From NCBI GenBank assembly GCA_022787165.1, contig JALFVL010000004.1:62001-126000 (forward strand): a DNA stretch of 64,000 nucleotides, given 5' to 3'. The translations under genes were made by a program, and so were the position numbers. Every line of letters starts with the position of its first letter. Position 1 is the first letter of the stretch. The notes under the pieces were generated by a model. The model was not told where the DNA came from. It was given only the letters and a program-made list of their open reading frames with translations, and did no database searches. This document shows positions 46,579 through 56,317 of the stretch, one piece after another. Origin of the DNA: Clostridiales bacterium. GTDB taxonomy: Bacteria > Bacillota > Clostridia > Christensenellales > Aristaeellaceae.

Positions 46579-47805
46579 ATGGATTCTCTGCTTGCCAATA
46601 TGCGCTTTCTTTGCGACGAGGCGCAGATGCTCTCCGGCATCTGCGTCGCCTACGGCACACCCACGGAAAGCGAGTCTACCCTATACGGCTGCGCCCGGCG
46701 CATAGAGCGGCGAGACACCGGCTTTTTTCCTTCAGAGCAGCCGCTTTCCTCGGACAGCCTCTGCGACCTCGCCTCGCTGACCAAGCTCTTTACCGCCGTG
46801 CTGACGATGATGCTCGTCGAGCAAAAGCGGCTTTCGCTCGATGAAACCGTAGGCGACATCGACCCGCGCTTTGTCCATCTCACGTCCGTGCGCGTGGGCG
46901 ACGTGCTCGGCTTCTGCGTGAGCCTGCAAACGGATGGGCGCATCGACGACGCGCCGGATCGCGAGGAGGGGCTCCGCCGCCTGTTCGCCACGCGGGTCGC
47001 GCCAACGCCTCCCGTGCGCGTCTATTCAGATATCAACGCGATGATCATGAAATATGTGCTCGAAGCCAAGACCGGCCGCCCGCTTGGCGACGCCTTCGCC
47101 GAATATATCCTCGCGCCCGCCGGCATGCACGAAACCTTCGCCTGCGTGCCTGCCGCGCTGCAAAGCCGCTGCGTCTGCTACAACTACGAGCATCGCATCC
47201 AGCGCTCGCGCTATGTGCTGCGCTGCGACACGCCGCCCGGAACGCCGCATGATCCCAAGGCCCTGCTGCTCTCGCAGGGCGGGCGCGATCTGTGCGGCCA
47301 TGCGGGGCTGTTTTCCACCTGCGGCGACATGATCCGCTTCGCCCAGGCGCTGCTTGGCGGCGAGCTGATCCGGCATGAATCCCTCCTGGCCATCGGCACC
47401 AACCGCACTGGAAAGCCAAACGCCGACGGAACCCACCGCCAGTACCTGGGCTATCTCTGCTTCGCCAAACATCCCAATCAGCATCTGAGCGAGGTGCCCG
47501 AATGGATGGGCCCACGCAGCATCGGCCTGAGCGGCTTCACGGGCAACCACCTGTCCATCGACCCTCAATTGGCCCGCTTTGTGCTCTTTCTGGGCAACCG
47601 CTGCCACGGCAAGGTCTCCTATATCGTGCCAACCTCGGGCAAATCGCTTTGCGACTATGCGCTCAGCGAGGACGGCACGGGGCTCGTTCCCTGGCCGGAC
47701 GGCCGGTTCGTCCCCTCCTCAGCGCGCTATGTCTATTTCAAGGATGACCGTCTCCATGCGCCCATCGCTGCGCGCATGCGGGCGCTGGGCTGGCTCAAGG
47801 GCTGA
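46579..47805 (+). CDS. Serine hydrolase of the beta-lactamase/class C family
   Basis: A 408-residue penicillin-binding-like hydrolase. The catalytic SxxK is SLTKLF, YSDIN is the Y-x-N equivalent, and a Gly-rich region (CGHAGLFST) lies before the C-terminal strand. It is probably a DD-peptidase or esterase; no signal peptide is seen, so it may act in the cytoplasm. ATG 46579 follows GGAGGG. Its stop lies 3 bp from the convergent lysA stop, with no terminator between. Confidence 0.85.
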   Translation: MDSLLANMRFLCDEAQMLSGICVAYGTPTESESTLYGCARRIERRDTGFFPSEQPLSSDSLCDLASLTKLFTAVLTMMLVEQKRLSLDETVGDIDPRFVHLTSVRVGDVLGFCVSLQTDGRIDDAPDREEGLRRLFATRVAPTPPVRVYSDINAMIMKYVLEAKTGRPLGDAFAEYILAPAGMHETFACVPAALQSRCVCYNYEHRIQRSRYVLRCDTPPGTPHDPKALLLSQGGRDLCGHAGLFSTCGDMIRFAQALLGGELIRHESLLAIGTNRTGKPNADGTHRQYLGYLCFAKHPNQHLSEVPEWMGPRSIGLSGFTGNHLSIDPQLARFVLFLGNRCHGKVSYIVPTSGKSLCDYALSEDGTGLVPWPDGRFVPSSARYVYFKDDRLHAPIAARMRALGWLKG

Positions 47806-47808
47806 GCC

Positions 47809-49071
47809 TCAGTCAAAGGTCAAGCCGGTAAAATCAAATGTCGCGAAATAATCCTTCGGCGTCTCCGCGCGGCGAATCATCTGCACGCTGCCGTCCTCGC
47901 GCAGCAGAAGCTCGGCGCTGCGCAGCTTGCCATTGTAATTGTAGCCCATCGAGAAGCCATGTGCGCCGGTGTCATGGATATAGAGCAGATCGCCGCGATC
48001 GATCTGCGGCAAACGCCTGTCGATGGCAAATTTGTCGTTGTTCTCGCACAGACCGCCGACGACATCGTAGAGATGATCCTGCGGCGCGTGCTCCTTGCCC
48101 AGCACCGTGATATGGTGATATGCGCGGTACATCGCCGGACGCATCAGGTTACAGGCGCATGCGTCCACACCGATGTATTCCTTATAGGTATGCTTTTCAT
48201 GCGTAGCCGTCGTCAGCAGCGCGCCGTTGGGGCCGAGCATGAAGCGGCCCAGCTCCGTGAAGATGCGCACGTCGCCCATGCCCGCCGGGACGAGCACCTC
48301 CTCATACGCCTTGCGCACGCCTTCGCCGATGGCAGCGATGTCGTTCTCCGTCTCATGCGGCCGGTAGGCGATGCCCACGCCGCCGGAGAGGTTGATAAAG
48401 TCGATGTGCGCGCCCGTCTCCTGATGCAGCTCCACGGCCGTTTTGAAGAGAATGCGCGCCAGCGTCGGATAATAGGCGTTGGTCAGCGTATTGGAGGCAA
48501 GGAAGGCATGCAGGCCGAATTCCCGCGCGCCCTTCTGCATCAGCAAGCGATAGGCCTGCGCCAGCTGCGCGCGGGTCATGCCGTATTTCGCCTCCCGCGG
48601 CTGATCCATGATCTCGTTGCCGATGGCGAAATCTCCGCCCGGATTATAGCGGCAGCAGATGATTTCGGGCACGCCGCAGGCCGCTTCCATCGTCTCGATG
48701 AGCGTAAAGTCGTCGAGGTTGATGATTGCGCCCTGCTCTCTTGCGCGTGCAAACTCGCCTGCCGGCGTGTCGTTTGAGGAAAACATGATTTCCCCGCTCC
48801 CGAAGCCCGAGGCCTTGGCGAGCATCAGCTCCGTGCCCGTCGCGCAGTCAACGCCGCAGCCCTCCTCGTGCAAAATCTTCAAGATGAAGGGGTTGGGCGT
48901 CGCCTTGACGGCGAAATACTCCTTAAACCCCGGGTTCCAGGCGAACGCCTGGTTCAGCGCGCGCGCCGTGCGGCGGATGCCCGCCTCGTCATAAATATGA
49001 AAGGGCGTCGGAAAGGTCTTTGTGATCTCCCGCGCCTGCTCAAGCGTCAGAAAAGGCTTCTTCTCGCTCAT
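47809..49071 (-). CDS. lysA: Diaminopimelate decarboxylase
   Basis: A 420-residue PLP enzyme of the alanine-racemase fold. EYFAVKATPNPF carries the PLP lysine, FINLSGGVG the phosphate loop, and GGLCENNDKFA the active-site cysteine of decarboxylases. It makes L-lysine from meso-diaminopimelate. CAGGAGGGG precedes the ATG, and a consensus promoter lies 50 bp upstream. Confidence 0.92.
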   Translation of the reverse strand: MSEKKPFLTLEQAREITKTFPTPFHIYDEAGIRRTARALNQAFAWNPGFKEYFAVKATPNPFILKILHEEGCGVDCATGTELMLAKASGFGSGEIMFSSNDTPAGEFARAREQGAIINLDDFTLIETMEAACGVPEIICCRYNPGGDFAIGNEIMDQPREAKYGMTRAQLAQAYRLLMQKGAREFGLHAFLASNTLTNAYYPTLARILFKTAVELHQETGAHIDFINLSGGVGIAYRPHETENDIAAIGEGVRKAYEEVLVPAGMGDVRIFTELGRFMLGPNGALLTTATHEKHTYKEYIGVDACACNLMRPAMYRAYHHITVLGKEHAPQDHLYDVVGGLCENNDKFAIDRRLPQIDRGDLLYIHDTGAHGFSMGYNYNGKLRSAELLLREDGSVQMIRRAETPKDYFATFDFTGLTFD

Positions 49072-49123
49072 ACCGTATCCCCCCTCCTGCCTGGCAGCAG
49101 GTTTCTTCGCAAATCCGCCTACA

Positions 49124-49152
49124 ACTATACCTTTGCGCTGCCCGTCTGTCAA
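49124..49152 (-). promoter_or_regulatory. lysA promoter
   Basis: TTGACA, 17-bp spacer, TATAGT on the minus strand. Confidence 0.85.
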
Positions 49153-49218
49153 GAAGAAACTCCCGGAAAACGCATGAAGACGCACGCTTTGTGCATGAAG
49201 CGCCCGATTGCCGCATAG

Positions 49219-49250
49219 AAAAGCGGAGCCATGCAGGGCATGGCTCCGCG
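49219..49250 (-). terminator. Terminator of the comEC-ParB-degV-tadA run
   Basis: 11-bp perfect stem CGGAGCCATGC / GCATGGCTCCG with CTTTTC on the minus strand, after tadA. Confidence 0.85.
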
Positions 49251-49260
49251 CTTTGCAAAC

Positions 49261-49707
49261 TTATACTCTTCTGGATTCGAAAAAACGGTCGAGCATCGCG
49301 GCGCATTCCTCCGCAAGCAGGCCGCCCGACGCCGGCGTTCCCCCGCCAAAGGCAGGATCCTCCGTCAGCGCATAGACACTGCCCGCGCAGCCCGCCTGCG
49401 GGTCGGCCGCGCCGTAGAGGATTTCTCCGACTCTGGCCATTGCCGCGGCGCCCGCGCACATCGGGCAGGGCTCCAGCGTCACGACCAGCGTGCAGTCCGT
49501 CAGACGCCACCGGCCCAGCGCCTGGGCCGCGCGCCGGATCGCCAGCACTTCGGCATGCGCCGTCGGATCGCCGGAGGCCTCGCGCTCGTTGTGCGCCTGC
49601 GCAATCACCCTGCCGCCGCAGACGACGACCGCGCCGACCGGCACCTCACCTTCCCGCTGCGCAAGTCTCGCCTGCGCCAGCGCCGCGCGCATCCATTGCG
49701 CGCGCAT
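49261..49707 (-). CDS. tadA: tRNA-specific adenosine deaminase TadA
   Basis: A 148-residue cytidine-deaminase-fold enzyme: HAE (zinc His and catalytic Glu, in PTAHAEVLAIR) and PCPMCAGA (zinc cysteines). It makes inosine-34 in tRNA-Arg. Its ATG overlaps the degV stop as ATGA. Confidence 0.95.
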   Translation of the reverse strand: MRAQWMRAALAQARLAQREGEVPVGAVVVCGGRVIAQAHNEREASGDPTAHAEVLAIRRAAQALGRWRLTDCTLVVTLEPCPMCAGAAAMARVGEILYGAADPQAGCAGSVYALTEDPAFGGGTPASGGLLAEECAAMLDRFFESRRV

Positions 49708-50579
49708 CAGCCCCGATCCTTTCCCCTGAAGAAGAGCGCAACCGTGCCCGGGCCGGAATGACTGCCGATCACAGGCCCGATGATGCTCAGAATGATCTTC
49801 TCCGGATCGCAGCCGTAGCCGCGCACCAGCTCATCCCTGACAAACTGCGCGTCCTCCTCACAGTCGCCATGGCTGATGAAGACCGTCTGATCCGGCGCGG
49901 CCCCCAGCTCGCCGAATTTGGCCGCCATCGCTCGCAGCGCCTGCTTACGCCCGCGCACCTTGGCGCGCGCAATCAGCTGGCCCTGGTCGTTGACGTGCAG
50001 CACAGGCTTGATGCTGAGCATCGAGCCAAAGAACGCCGCAGAGGGCGAGCAGCGCCCGCCGCGCTTGAGAAAATGAAGGTCATCCACCGTAAACCAGTGC
50101 GCATAGCTCTGCACACGCTCTCGCAGCCAGGCCGCGTTCTCGTGAATGTCCATGCCGCTCTCCCGGTTCTTTAGCACGTCGTAGACCATCAGGCCCTCGC
50201 CCGCACTGGCGCCCAGCGTATCGACCAGCTCGATCACCGCGTCCGGATACTCCTCCAGCACCATGTCGCGCGCCAGACAGGCGGAAGCATACGTTCCGGA
50301 GAGCGCCGAGGAGAAGATCACACCCAGAATCTCCTCGCCCTGCTCCACCAGCGCCTTGAACGCCTCGAAAAACTCCGCCGGCGAAATCTGCGCCGTCGTG
50401 CAGCTTTCTCCTGCGCGAAGGCGGTCGTAGAACTTGCGCACCGTAGACGCGTCGTCAAAGGGCTTCGTACTCGCCTCGCCCGCCATCGTGTAGGTCATCG
50501 GCAGAATGCGAAGCTTTTGATATTGTTTGATCAGCCCGGGGTTCAAATCCGAACAGGAGTCCGTCAAAACCGTGTACAT
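49707..50579 (-). CDS. DegV family fatty-acid-binding protein
   Basis: A 290-residue DegV/FakB protein: VLTDSCSDLNPG, TTAQISPAEF, FSSALSGTYASA and FLKRGGRCSPSAA are the lipid-binding regions. It is distinct from the 34.9-kb paralogue. It lies between a ParB-like gene and tadA and is coupled to tadA by ATGA. Confidence 0.93.
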   Translation of the reverse strand: MYTVLTDSCSDLNPGLIKQYQKLRILPMTYTMAGEASTKPFDDASTVRKFYDRLRAGESCTTAQISPAEFFEAFKALVEQGEEILGVIFSSALSGTYASACLARDMVLEEYPDAVIELVDTLGASAGEGLMVYDVLKNRESGMDIHENAAWLRERVQSYAHWFTVDDLHFLKRGGRCSPSAAFFGSMLSIKPVLHVNDQGQLIARAKVRGRKQALRAMAAKFGELGAAPDQTVFISHGDCEEDAQFVRDELVRGYGCDPEKIILSIIGPVIGSHSGPGTVALFFRGKDRG

Positions 50580-50620
50580 CTCAGTATCCCTTCTCTCTTC
50601 TGGCGCGCCGCGCAAGCCGT

Positions 50621-51568
50621 TCAAAGGTCCGGCTTCGTCTGTGCGCGCCGCATTCCCGCACGCGGGCGGGGAACATGGGCATTATTCTCGCCCGCGCTCT
50701 CCTTTTCCTGCCCATGTGGAGACATTTCGTCGCTTTTCATCAGAATCTGCACGCAGATTCCTCGCTCCTGCTTTTGCAGCGTCACGCGGCAGATCATCCC
50801 CTGGCGTTCGAGTCTCGCTGCAAGCTGCTGCGCCTCCTCCAGCGCCATGCGCACGGCCCGTCGCCGGGAGGCCGCTTTGACACCGGGCATCTCGCCCAGA
50901 ATCAGCCTTCTGGCCTGTCCTGCGGTCAGATCGCGGGAAGCGACGATGGCGGCTGCCTCCAAACAGCGCGCCTCGTCCTGAATCGTCAGCAGCGGCTGCG
51001 CCTGCTCCAGCCGCAGTCCCTCCCTTTGAATCAGCGCACAGACTCTCCCGCCCAGACGCAGCAGCTTCAGCCTGTCCTCCACGAGCGCCCACGGCAGCGC
51101 CAGCCTCTCCCGAAGCCGCGCTCCGCCAGCATGCTCTGCCGCTCGCGCCTCGTCAACCGGCGATGGTGGACGCCTCGTCAAATGCTCCTCCAGAAAGCAT
51201 GCCGTCCCCTCCGCCTGATCGCCCTCAATGAGCAGCGCGTCCACCTCGTCCATGCCAAGCATCCGGCAGGCTGCCAGACGCCGCCCGCCGCAGACCAGCG
51301 CATAGCGCCCTTCCTGCGCGTTTTCCCGCACGACAATGGGCTGAAGCAGACCGTGCCGGGCAATCGAGGCGGCCAGAGCCGCAAGCTCGCCCCGTTCCTG
51401 CGCGTTCGTCCGCTCGGGAATGACGCCGCCGTAGACATCCGCCGTACGTACGCGCAGGTATGTTCCGCCCCGCGATTCCTTTCGCGCTGTTCGTCTTCTC
51501 CTCAACCGGCTCACTTCCCTGTCGTAGATAGATATGACCTCCCTCAGGGTTTCATGCCAGCCGTTCAT
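50621..51568 (-). CDS. ParB/Spo0J-like protein coupled to comEC
   Basis: A 315-residue protein of the ParB N-terminal-domain family. ASIARHGLLQPIVVRE is the nuclease/CTPase box I and VCGGRRLAACRMLG corresponds to box II, normally GERRxRA; here the acidic residue is Gly. A helical region (about 130-230) could hold the DNA-binding part. The C-terminus is basic and low complexity. Its ATG overlaps the comEC stop by four bases. Chromosomal ParB sits with parA near the origin; no parA or oriC is near here, so this may be a paralogue with another role. Confidence 0.75.
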   Translation of the reverse strand: MNGWHETLREVISIYDREVSRLRRRRTARKESRGGTYLRVRTADVYGGVIPERTNAQERGELAALAASIARHGLLQPIVVRENAQEGRYALVCGGRRLAACRMLGMDEVDALLIEGDQAEGTACFLEEHLTRRPPSPVDEARAAEHAGGARLRERLALPWALVEDRLKLLRLGGRVCALIQREGLRLEQAQPLLTIQDEARCLEAAAIVASRDLTAGQARRLILGEMPGVKAASRRRAVRMALEEAQQLAARLERQGMICRVTLQKQERGICVQILMKSDEMSPHGQEKESAGENNAHVPRPRAGMRRAQTKPDL

Positions 51569-53862
51569 CGCAGGAACGTCTGCACAATCCGCCGGTTTCC
51601 AATCAGCCAGACCGTGATGCAGCCGGATTGATCCGTTCGGCAGACGTGCGCGCCAACCTGATCCAAATCCTCCAGCACACGCCCGGAGGGATGACCATAG
51701 CTGTTGCCCTCACCCACGCTGATGACCGCCAACTCCGGCGTCGTCTGCCGCAAAAAGGAGGCGCTCGTCGCGTTTTTGCTGCCATGATGCGCGACCTTGA
51801 GCAGATCGCAATCCGGCATGTCCTCCCGTTCGCTGCCGATAGGCAGATCGCCGGTTGTCAGCAGCGCTGTCCCTTTGATTTGGGCGCTGAGCACCAACGA
51901 ACGCTCATTGTCTCCTGTGAGCGTCTCGTCCGGCGAAAGGACATCAAAGCGGAATCCTCCTGTCTCGATGACGTCTCCGCGCCCGGCCTCTCTGACAGGG
52001 ATCCCCATCTCCTGTGCCAGTGCGAGCGCCTCCCGAACCGGCTCGGATGCCACCTCCTCCATCGCGCCCCTTGGAAGCCAGATTTCCCCGAGCGCGACCT
52101 CGGAGCGCAGCAGCGTTCCCAGAGCGCCCGCATGATCCTCGTCCAGATGCGACAGAATCACAGCCGAAGGCGTCAGCCCTTCAAAGCGGAGATAGCGAAG
52201 CATGTCGTAAGCGTCCTCCGGGCCAACGTCGATGAGCACGCTGCGCCTCCCGCTGCGCACGAGCGCACCGTCTCCCTGACCGACATCCAACTGCACATAA
52301 CGCGCTGCCGGCACAAACCGGCACGCATACCCGGCAAACAGCAGCAGCGCCGCGCAAAGCGCTGCCCTTCCCCGCCCGGCGCCAAACCGGATTCTGTCGC
52401 TTGCCAGTGCCATCAACGCAAGCACGAGCAGCATGCTGAACGCATACGGCGCAGGCAGACGCACAATGCCGCCACGAAGAGAAGCCGCCCACACGCTCAA
52501 CGCTTCAAATCCTCGCGCAGGAATGATGAGCGCCCGGGCTGCCAGACGCGCGCCAGCAGGAAACAGCGCGCCCAGCGCCGTCACAGCCCAGCCGCCCAGC
52601 ATCAAAAGCGGCAGGATGCCTCCGCAGAGCAGATTCATCGGCAGCGCGAGCAGCGGCACATAGCCGTAAAACCGCAGCGTCATGGGAATGGCCGCCGCCT
52701 GCGCGCAGGCGCATTGTATGACGGTCCGTGTCAGCCCGAAGCCGCGTTTTCTGCGGTGCGAGCGAAGTCGCTGCGCACGGAATCTGCCACCCAGAAGCTG
52801 CAAACCCAGCACAACAAAGAAGGAAAACTGGAAGGCACCCGAAAACAGCATCACAGGACAGCAGACCGTCATCACCAGCGCAGCAAGGGAGAGGGCCGTC
52901 AGCGGTTCATACCGTCTTCCCCTGCATGAGGCGGCGGAACGCAGGAGCGCCATGATCAGCGCGCGGAGGGTGCCCGGCGCCGCACCGGACAAGCAGGCGA
53001 AAAAGCCCAGCACCACCGCCTGCACGGCCAGCCTTGCCCTTCTTCTCAGGCGAAGCCGCCGCAGCGCGGTTTCCAGCGCTGCCGCGATCAGACCCAGATG
53101 CAGTCCCGAAACCGTGAGCACATGGGCCGTGCCCGTCAGCCTGAGCGCTGTCGTCAGCCCGGCATCCAGCCCTCTGCGCTCGCCAAGCATCAGCGCCTGA
53201 AACAGCGGCGCATCCACGCCGAACACCGCCTCTGTCTGCGCAAGAAGCGCCAGGCGCATCTGGCGGATCGTTTCCCGCAGCGAGAAGACCGGGGTTCCCT
53301 GCGCCTCCCAGCCCGGCAGCAGATAGCCCGAGAGCTCATATCCCTCGCAAAGCGCCTGAATCCGCCTGTCGATATCTCCGGGATTACGCGCCTCCTCCGG
53401 CGCAAACAGCCTGCCCACTCCGCTGACGCGCTGGCCGGTCTGCACGCAAGCCGCCTCTTTACCCTCCTCGACCATCAGCGTCACCACCACAGGGCGAACG
53501 GGCGTCTGGCCGTCCCCGACAGTCACATCCCGAAGCCAGACCCTCGTCGGGGACTCGAGCGCCATCACGGTGCCGGAGATTTCCGTCCCCGGCCTAGTAG
53601 GCAGGTCGCGGCGTGCCAGCTGGCTTCCTGCGCAGACGTTGCCCATCAGAGCCATCACCGCCATGCCAAACAAAAGCGCGCTCTCCCTGCGACGGCACCG
53701 GAGAATGCCAATACACGCAAGGAGAGCGCACAAAGCAAGCGTCAAGCTCACGGGCAGACGGACATAGAGCGCCCCTGCAATCCCTGACAACCAGGCGATG
53801 GTCACGGCCATCAGCCTGCGGCGAAAGGGAAAGAGGAGAACATTCCCAAACGCTCTGTCCAT
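51565..53862 (-). CDS. comEC: ComEC/Rec2-type DNA-uptake channel protein
   Basis: A 765-residue membrane protein: N-terminal OB-like domain (about 90-180), the competence domain with about ten helices (LTVSGLHLGLIAAALE is the family signature), and a C-terminal metallo-beta-lactamase-like domain with DVGQGDGALV, LSHLDEDHAGAL and VAHHGSKNATSASF. In naturally competent bacteria it forms the inner-membrane channel for incoming single-stranded DNA. ATG 53862 follows GGGAG; the ATG at 53877 is poorer. comEA is not in the window. Confidence 0.93.
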   Translation of the reverse strand: MDRAFGNVLLFPFRRRLMAVTIAWLSGIAGALYVRLPVSLTLALCALLACIGILRCRRRESALLFGMAVMALMGNVCAGSQLARRDLPTRPGTEISGTVMALESPTRVWLRDVTVGDGQTPVRPVVVTLMVEEGKEAACVQTGQRVSGVGRLFAPEEARNPGDIDRRIQALCEGYELSGYLLPGWEAQGTPVFSLRETIRQMRLALLAQTEAVFGVDAPLFQALMLGERRGLDAGLTTALRLTGTAHVLTVSGLHLGLIAAALETALRRLRLRRRARLAVQAVVLGFFACLSGAAPGTLRALIMALLRSAASCRGRRYEPLTALSLAALVMTVCCPVMLFSGAFQFSFFVVLGLQLLGGRFRAQRLRSHRRKRGFGLTRTVIQCACAQAAAIPMTLRFYGYVPLLALPMNLLCGGILPLLMLGGWAVTALGALFPAGARLAARALIIPARGFEALSVWAASLRGGIVRLPAPYAFSMLLVLALMALASDRIRFGAGRGRAALCAALLLFAGYACRFVPAARYVQLDVGQGDGALVRSGRRSVLIDVGPEDAYDMLRYLRFEGLTPSAVILSHLDEDHAGALGTLLRSEVALGEIWLPRGAMEEVASEPVREALALAQEMGIPVREAGRGDVIETGGFRFDVLSPDETLTGDNERSLVLSAQIKGTALLTTGDLPIGSEREDMPDCDLLKVAHHGSKNATSASFLRQTTPELAVISVGEGNSYGHPSGRVLEDLDQVGAHVCRTDQSGCITVWLIGNRRIVQTFLR

Positions 53863-53936
53863 CGTCTTCTCCCGCATTCATCTTCTGTCAAACCGGTTTG
53901 TAGGTCAATCCGCCACAAACGCGCCTGCCTTTTCGC

Positions 53937-53966
53937 CCGCAGGCGCCTCTCGGCGTACCTGCGGGT
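53937..53966 (-). other. Hairpin after the polysaccharide operon
   Basis: CCCGCAGG...CCTGCGGG 8-bp stem immediately after the operon's last stop, without a T-run. It may stop or stabilise the transcript. Confidence 0.4.
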
Positions 53967-55154
53967 TCAGCGGCGAATCAGCGCGCGAAGCCTTCGGACT
54001 ACGCCCGCCGGGAGATGCGCTGCACGCGCAGCAGCCTTTTCGAGGCGATTGGGCCCCCTGAGCAGCCTCATCACCCGCTCCGAGTTGAAGCCCTCCCGCT
54101 CGTAGTACCTGAAGAACGCCTTGCGCTTGGGATGCGCCTGAACAGGCCCGAACAGGCTGGGGTTAAACCGGGACAGACCGTCGGTTTCTACCGGAAAGGT
54201 CGTCAGTCTGACGGCAGCTCGTTCAAGCGCCCGCCTTCCGGCCTGCGTATTGGCACAGACCAGCGAGAGCCCCTTATCGTCATCCCTCTCCGGACAGATT
54301 TCCTGCGCGCCCCACAGGTCGGAAACCGTCAGATCGGCCGCATGGTGGTTTCCCCGCAGGTCGCGGCAGTTCGCACACGACGGCCTTAAATACAGATTCT
54401 GCAAAAAGCCATACAGAAACGGCTCGTCCCTTTGCGAGCCGGCAAGCTCCGTTCCATCCTCAAAGGTCGCCACAGCGGAAAAATCCTTCCAGCCGTTGCG
54501 CTTGTCGCGAAAAGCGTAGCCCTTGACACGCTTGCCGCTCTTTCTCTCCAGCTCGCGCAGATAGGAGGCGAACACGCCCGGTGATGGCACGCCGTGACAA
54601 GTGAAATCCACGGTCAACAGCAGCTCGCGACTCTTTCCCTTCACACGTGTCAACAGCCCGTCGATCTGACAGGGCGTGCCGGAAAACAGCACAGGGATGC
54701 CGCGTTCAAGCAGCGAAACCGCATGCTCCATCGCCTCGGCGCAATCGCTCTGCACGTATTTGGAGCCGCGCATGCCCGCCAGCTCGCTCTCGTCAAACGC
54801 ACCGACGTGCTCTACGCGCAGCGCCTCGTCAAACACGGCGCCGAAGACGACGCCGCCACGCCCGATCATCTCCTGAGCGAGCGCCGTGAACACGCCGCCC
54901 GAGGAGGACGCCATGCGGATCGTCTCGTCCCGGTTCATCACGCCGAAGACCGCCGGTCGGTTTTCTGGCTTTGGCTTTCCGACCGGGCATCGCTTCTCAC
55001 AAAGATCGCAGGAGATGCACAGCGTCTGATCGACACAGGGGTAGCAAAACCCCTCCGCATCGGGCGCCATGGTGATAGCCCCTTTGGGGCACGTGCCCAC
55101 ACACGCGCCGCAGCCCGTGCATTCCTCCCTGCGGCTCCTGACTGTCTCTCTCAT
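53967..55154 (-). CDS. F420-dehydrogenase beta-like iron-sulfur protein (surface polysaccharide cluster)
   Basis: A 395-residue protein. Two 4Fe4S motifs open it (CTGCGACVGTCPKG, CISCDLCEKRCPVG), followed by a FrhB/FdhB-like domain: MASSSGGVFTALA, FSGTPCQIDGL and FTCHGVPSP are typical. Such proteins often stand next to pyruvyl transferases in polysaccharide clusters, where they may reduce a sugar or flavin cofactor; true F420 use is not implied. It is coupled to the gene before it by ATGA. Confidence 0.88.
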   Translation of the reverse strand: MRETVRSRREECTGCGACVGTCPKGAITMAPDAEGFCYPCVDQTLCISCDLCEKRCPVGKPKPENRPAVFGVMNRDETIRMASSSGGVFTALAQEMIGRGGVVFGAVFDEALRVEHVGAFDESELAGMRGSKYVQSDCAEAMEHAVSLLERGIPVLFSGTPCQIDGLLTRVKGKSRELLLTVDFTCHGVPSPGVFASYLRELERKSGKRVKGYAFRDKRNGWKDFSAVATFEDGTELAGSQRDEPFLYGFLQNLYLRPSCANCRDLRGNHHAADLTVSDLWGAQEICPERDDDKGLSLVCANTQAGRRALERAAVRLTTFPVETDGLSRFNPSLFGPVQAHPKRKAFFRYYEREGFNSERVMRLLRGPNRLEKAAARAAHLPAGVVRRLRALIRR

Positions 55155-56317
55155 GCCTTTTCTCCCAGCTCCATGACCCTCCCGACCATCTGCCTGCGCC
55201 CCGCCGTGTATTCGGGAATGCGCGTTTGCAGCATGCTCCTCTCCTCTGGTGCGCGCTTGATCAGCGCATCATACGCACAGATCAGCTGCTGCGCGCTTCC
55301 CAGCTCCTGCACGGGAATCAGATGACCCGCCTCATCGCCGAACAGATCGCGCGCGATGCCCCGCGCCTTGACGGAATACCCGATCACCAGCGTCGGTACG
55401 CCGGTGGAATAGCCCGCGATGGAAGCATGCGTTCTCGCCGTGACCAGCGCCTTCAGCCGCCTGATGCATCCCTTGAGCTGCATTGCCCGCAGCGTCCCCG
55501 GCAGCAGGAAGACGCGGGGCTCATCGGCAAAGCGCGCCTTAAGCGCCTCAAGCGCATCCAGGTCATTGTCATGTATCCAGGTAACATGTGGAATCAGCGC
55601 GATGCTGTCCTCACTCGTCTTGAGAATGTGCCGGATCAGCGCTGTAAATGCGTCAAGCGTCCCCTCTCTGTCTCTCGAGCGGTCGAGCACAAGCGGGCTG
55701 AGGTTGATGCCGACCGTCCCGCCCTCGCGCCAGCCCTGCGGCAGCGCCATTTCCTCGCTGCGCAGGAAGAACGCCGGATCACACCATTGCAGCACGGGCA
55801 GTCCCGCCGCCTTCATGGCCTCAAACGTGATTGACTCGCGCGCGACGATCAACTGATACTGCCGGATATCTTCAAGACGCTCGCCCTCCAGCAGCCTCGG
55901 CTCCACCGAGCAGCCCCAGAGCACGATCGGCTTCCCGGCCCGCCGGAGCCGGCCGTTGATCACGAGCAGATGCTCCTGACGCCCATAGCAGTAGGTATCC
56001 CCGCCGATGGAGAGACAGACATCGCTGCGCCGGCCTCTGGAGATGACCGTATCATAGCGCCGGGCAACCTCCTGCTCCCTTGGAATGCCCAGGCGGAAGC
56101 CGACGGAGTTGATCAGCCTGTTCAGGCTGTAGGGCGAAATCTCCGCGGAAATGACCGGGATACCCAGACCGATGCCCCGGTCATACCCAGGCGTCGCAGA
56201 AGCCAGGCAGCTTTTGACACCCAGCTCCTGCGCAAACATCTCGCTTGTCGAGCGGACGATGGCCTCACATCCCCGGTTTTCGCATCCGCCGTGGTTGTAC
56301 ATCAGCATCGTGCTCAT
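55151..56317 (-). CDS. Polysaccharide pyruvyl transferase family protein
   Basis: A 388-residue GT-B-like protein. MLMYNHGGCENRGCEAIVRS, SIGGDTYCYG, LWGCSVEP, IPHVTWIHDNDLDALEAL (quoted within limits) and TARTHASIAGYSTGVPTLVIG show the family. It most likely adds a pyruvate ketal to a surface glycan. ATG 56317 overlaps the upstream gene stop as ATGA. Confidence 0.88.
   Translation of the reverse strand: MSTMLMYNHGGCENRGCEAIVRSTSEMFAQELGVKSCLASATPGYDRGIGLGIPVISAEISPYSLNRLINSVGFRLGIPREQEVARRYDTVISRGRRSDVCLSIGGDTYCYGRQEHLLVINGRLRRAGKPIVLWGCSVEPRLLEGERLEDIRQYQLIVARESITFEAMKAAGLPVLQWCDPAFFLRSEEMALPQGWREGGTVGINLSPLVLDRSRDREGTLDAFTALIRHILKTSEDSIALIPHVTWIHDNDLDALEALKARFADEPRVFLLPGTLRAMQLKGCIRRLKALVTARTHASIAGYSTGVPTLVIGYSVKARGIARDLFGDEAGHLIPVQELGSAQQLICAYDALIKRAPEERSMLQTRIPEYTAGRRQMVGRVMELGEKA

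Noticed and set aside
46579-47805. Antibiotic-resistance beta-lactamase
   Set aside because: The SxxK family fits, but no signal peptide or resistance context is present; a cellular peptidase or esterase is more likely.
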